A stretch of 64,000 bases of DNA from Pseudomonadota bacterium. Lineage in GTDB: Bacteria; Pseudomonadota; Gammaproteobacteria; Burkholderiales; Gallionellaceae. The notes under the pieces were generated by a model. It ran no database searches. It was given only the letters and a program-made list of their open reading frames with translations, and was not told where the DNA came from. Numbering within the stretch: position 1 is the first letter of the stretch; every line of letters starts with the position of its first letter. Made by a program: the position numbers and the translations under genes. This document shows, one piece after another, positions 62,741-64,000 of the stretch. The stretch is taken from NCBI GenBank assembly GCA_021800795.1, contig JAJYYO010000004.1:56787-120786 (forward strand), given 5' to 3'.

Positions 62741-63999
62741 TATGCTCTGATTTGACCACTACCCAGCACGATGTATTTTTGCGAGGTCAGCCCCTCCAGG
62801 CCTACCGGCCCGCGCGCATGTATCTTATCGGTGGAAATGCCGATTTCTGCGCCCAGCCCGTATTCGAAGCCGTCGGCAAAACGCGTCGAGGCATTTACCA
62901 TCACCGAACTGGAATCCACTTCGCGCAGAAAGCGCATCGCCTTGGAGTAATTTTCCGTGACGATGGAGTCCGTATGCTGCGAACTGTAGGTGTTGATGTG
63001 AACGATGGCTTCGTCAAGGTTAGCTACGATGCGCACGCTCAAGATCGGCGCGAGATATTCGGTGCGCCAGTCTTCCTCCGTTGCAGGCGTCATTTCAGTT
63101 GCGAGCGCGCAGGCAGCGGCATCGCCGCGCAATTCCACGCCTTTGGAAAGATAGATTTTGCACAGCGGCGGCAGCACGGCAGAAGCGATACTTTCAGCCA
63201 CCAGCAGCGTTTCCATCGCATTGCAAACCCCGTAGCGATGCGTCTTGGCGTTGTCGGCGATGCGTATCGCCTTCTCCGGATCGGCTTCCGTGTCGATGTA
63301 TACATGACAAATGCCGTCCAGATGTTTGATGACAGGGACAGTGGCTTCATCTGTGATGCGTGCGATCAGGCTCTTGCCGCCGCGCGGCACGATCACGTCC
63401 ACATATTCCTTCATGGTGATGAGTTCGCCCACCGCCGCGCGATCCGTGGTGGCGATCACCTGTACGGCAGTCTCGGGCAAACCGGCGGCTTTTAATCCTG
63501 CATGCACACAGGCGGCGATGGCTTGATTGGAATGGATGGCTTCCGACCCGCCGCGCAGAATGGCCGCGTTGCCGGATTTGAGGCAAAGCCCTGCGGCGTC
63601 CGCCGTGACATTGGGGCGCGACTCGTAGATGATGCCGATCACGCCCAGCGGCACGCGCATCTTGCCGACCTGTATGCCGGAGGGGCGGAAATTAAGATCG
63701 CTGATGCCGCCTATCAGGTCGGGCAGTTGCGCAATCTGCAGCAGACCCTCCGCCATGGATCGTATGGTTTTCGGGTTAAGCGTCAGGCGGTCTACCGATG
63801 CCTCATCCAGGCCGTTGGCGCGCGCGGCGGCGACATCTCCGGCATTGGCTGCCAGAAGCAGCGCTGACTGATTCTGCAATGCGGTGGCAATTTCGCTCAG
63901 CGCGCGATTCTTCGATGCCGTGTCGGCCTGCGCCATGATGCGGGAGGCTGCGCGGGCAGCCTGCCCGACCCCCTTCATGTATTCATTGATGTTTTCCAT
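62740..63999 (-). CDS. proA: Gamma-glutamyl phosphate reductase
   Basis: This 419-aa enzyme reduces glutamyl-5-phosphate to the semialdehyde in proline synthesis. The catalytic Cys lies in [13 protein letters not shown], and the cofactor loops are [18 protein letters not shown] and VPRGGKSLI. The start [10 protein letters not shown] at 63999 sits one base from the window edge; [11 protein letters not shown] seven codons in is an alternative. Length matches E. coli (417 aa). proB is not seen. Confidence 0.96.
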   Translation of the reverse strand: MENINEYMKGVGQAARAASRIMAQADTASKNRALSEIATALQNQSALLLAANAGDVAAARANGLDEASVDRLTLNPKTIRSMAEGLLQIAQLPDLIGGISDLNFRPSGIQVGKMRVPLGVIGIIYESRPNVTADAAGLCLKSGNAAILRGGSEAIHSNQAIAACVHAGLKAAGLPETAVQVIATTDRAAVGELITMKEYVDVIVPRGGKSLIARITDEATVPVIKHLDGICHVYIDTEADPEKAIRIADNAKTHRYGVCNAMETLLVAESIASAVLPPLCKIYLSKGVELRGDAAACALATEMTPATEEDWRTEYLAPILSVRIVANLDEAIVHINTYSSQHTDSIVTENYSKAMRFLREVDSSSVMVNASTRFADGFEYGLGAEIGISTDKIHARGPVGLEGLTSQKYIVLGSGQIRA

Positions 64000-64000
64000 A

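Overview
The window reads as chromosome of a Gram-negative betaproteobacterium. Three things point there: the block yicC / HD-GYP / gmk / rpoZ / spoT, a dihydrolipoyl dehydrogenase with its own lipoyl domain, and short betaproteobacterial forms of omega and NrdA. A Nitrosomonadales or Gallionellaceae-like iron- or nitrite-oxidiser is my best guess from gene content, but that placement is inference. There are no rRNA genes, prophage genes, CRISPR arrays or complete transposase genes. One tRNA (Gly-CCC) is present.

Layout. 0-3 kb: class Ia ribonucleotide reductase nrdA (5' end outside the window) and nrdB. 3.4-13 kb: a signalling island with a PAS histidine kinase, a REC-PAS-PAS-GGDEF-EAL protein, an Rcp1-like response regulator, a REC-PAS-PAS protein, a Ser/Thr kinase-HDOD-GAF fusion and a patatin-like lipoprotein. 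13-14.4 kb: pabB. 14.4-20 kb (minus): spoT, rpoZ, gmk, an HD-GYP protein and yicC. 20-23.4 kb (plus): PP2C phosphatase, rph, rdgB, hemW. 23.4-25.8 kb: a BFD-like ferredoxin, trmB, thiG, thiS and tRNA-Gly. 26-30.7 kb: MCP-PilZ, gloA, an MFS transporter and a broken TumE-type toxin-antitoxin pair. 30.8-39 kb: dnaE, uspA, a di-haem peroxidase, a Spy-like protein, an RHH protein and a spermidine-synthase-like protein. 39.5-46.9 kb: a six-gene Hyf/Ehr-like membrane complex whose large subunit has lost the Ni-binding cysteines, followed by convergent sthA. 48.3-64 kb: metG, a collapsed dcd, an Orn/Lys/Arg decarboxylase, cspA, a PAS protein, folA, thyA, a leucyl aminopeptidase, a YqaA-like protein, a DUF4197 protein, lpd and proA.

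The outstanding feature is genome plasticity by small elements with no transposase. (i) A 109-bp MITE family has five full copies flanked by CTAA/TTAA/CTAG duplications, and an unoccupied version of one target lies in the window. (ii) A 265-bp MITE has two inverted full copies, one of which splits a TumE toxin gene. (iii) A ~450-bp cassette with 40-bp inverted repeats encodes a DUF559 endonuclease-like domain and lies in frame inside metG. (iv) Short palindromic or heptameric repeats lie in frame inside dnaE, metG, thyA, lpd and an MFS gene. (v) nrdA, nrdB and hemW are each followed by a second copy of their own 3' end, and in hemW the duplication brackets a cargo gene. (vi) dcd and a PAS gene look internally deleted or fused. 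The DUF559 cassette and the gene-end duplications are the best candidates for something undescribed.
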